A stretch of 64,000 nucleotides of DNA from Ensifer adhaerens (GTDB lineage: Bacteria > Pseudomonadota > Alphaproteobacteria > Rhizobiales > Rhizobiaceae). Made by a program: the position numbers and the translations under genes. The stretch spans positions 1,475,501 through 1,539,500 of the forward strand of contig NZ_CP015881.1 in the NCBI RefSeq assembly GCF_000697965.2. The letters run 5' to 3'. The notes under the pieces were generated by a model. The model was not told the origin of the DNA and made no database searches. It was given only the letters and a program-made list of their open reading frames with translations. Positions 63,730 to 64,000 of this stretch are shown here, piece by piece. Every line of letters starts with the position of its first letter. The first letter of the stretch is position 1.

Positions 63730-63806
63730 CGCAACTTTACAGACAGAGGCGGGTGGAGCACCGCAATCAAGCGCCACTGCTGCGCGGAGGCGCGTAGGAG
63801 GACATT

Positions 63807-63835
63807 CGGCCGGCCCGCATTCCGGCCGGCCGGGT
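63807..63835. terminator. GC-rich stem-loop after the TonB receptor gene
   Basis: Read on the minus strand, CGGCCGGCC and GGCCGGCCG pair around GGAATGCGG, 12 bases after the receptor stop. There is no T-run, so it may be a weak or Rho-assisted terminator. Confidence 0.4.
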
Positions 63836-63846
63836 CCATGTTCCGC

Positions 63847-64000
63847 TCAGAACTTGCGGCTGATCGCGATCTTGAAGTTGCGGCCGGGCATCGCCGAGAT
63901 CCCGTCGCTGAGATAGGGCTCGTAGTATTTGTCGAAGATATTGTCGACGGCGAGATGCACTTCGCCACCCTCCATGAAGCCTGATGTCGGCGTCCAGTCG
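63847..64000 (-). CDS. TonB-dependent outer-membrane receptor, C-terminal end (partial, cut by window edge)
   Basis: The last 50 or so residues are visible. EVHLAVDNIFDKYYEPYLSD is the standard near-C-terminal TonB receptor block, and the protein ends ISRKF with terminal Phe, the outer-membrane assembly signal. The preserved DGISAMPGRNFKIAIS resembles haem receptors of rhizobia. The bulk of the gene lies beyond the window, so ligand assignment is tentative. Confidence 0.85.
   Translation of the reverse strand, partial: DWTPTSGFMEGGEVHLAVDNIFDKYYEPYLSDGISAMPGRNFKIAISRKF

Overview
The window comes from a high-GC alphaproteobacterium of the order Rhizobiales and looks most like Ensifer/Sinorhizobium. 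This rests on codon and GC character, the RhtX-type siderophore permease, the rhizobial-style palindromic intergenic repeats, the DUF1127 protein and the dense packing of solute-specific ABC importers. I see no phage, insertion sequence, integrase, CRISPR array, rRNA or tRNA. The mix of self-contained catabolic modules, each with its own regulator, suggests an accessory replicon or the flexible part of a chromosome. That last point is inference.

Left part (1-19.7 kb): three ABC importer modules. (a) A minus-strand operon has a ribose-type ABC importer, a SorC regulator, an aldo/keto reductase and a GlpD-like FAD dehydrogenase cut by the window edge. A LacI regulator is divergent. (b) A minus-strand operon has a cytoplasmic metallophosphoesterase and a glycerol-3-phosphate-type (Ugp-like) ABC importer, preceded by a recognisable Pho box. 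This suggests phosphodiester scavenging under phosphate starvation. (c) A plus-strand operon, preceded by an almost perfect sigma-54 (-24/-12) promoter, has a polyamine-type ABC importer and a hydantoin/Asp-Glu racemase. A LysR gene converges on it and overlaps its end.

19.7-27.2 kb: a DUF1127 protein, then the class Ib ribonucleotide reductase operon nrdHIEF. Its roughly 600-nt leader carries an NrdR-like box over the promoter, a full cobalamin riboswitch and a terminator-like hairpin shortly before nrdH. Next come a Bcr/CflA-type MFS exporter and its divergent TetR regulator with a perfect palindrome between them, and acylphosphatase.

27.4-34.4 kb: a second ribose-type ABC operon with a PfkB kinase and a GatZ-family (PF08013) protein, probably a tagatose-type route to fructose 6-phosphate, followed by a LacI regulator. 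At 34.4-35.4 kb two divergent genes, an isochorismatase-like hydrolase and a GlxA-type AraC regulator, have both lost their 5' parts at one junction, apparently a deletion scar.

35.4-45.3 kb: an iron module (FecI-type sigma factor, FecR, TonB receptor with signalling domain, RhtX/FptX-type permease), then a LysR regulator divergent from a four-gene VOC / SDR / Old Yellow Enzyme / zinc-free ADH operon.

45.6-55.7 kb: a degenerate arginase-family protein, a serine beta-lactamase-like hydrolase, a TetR-SDR pair, a small zinc-ribbon protein, four L,D-transpeptidase-type lipoproteins in 3.7 kb, and a two-component system with a PmrA-box-like direct repeat in its promoter.

55.7-63.6 kb: an amide or peptide operon in the order AmiC-like sensor, ANTAR antiterminator (AmiR-like), two Dpp-type permeases, binding protein, FmdA/AmdA-type amidase and a fused double ATPase. 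Its leader carries a strong intrinsic terminator directly before the first gene, overlapped by a competing hairpin, which is what ANTAR antitermination needs. The window ends in the C-terminus of another TonB receptor.
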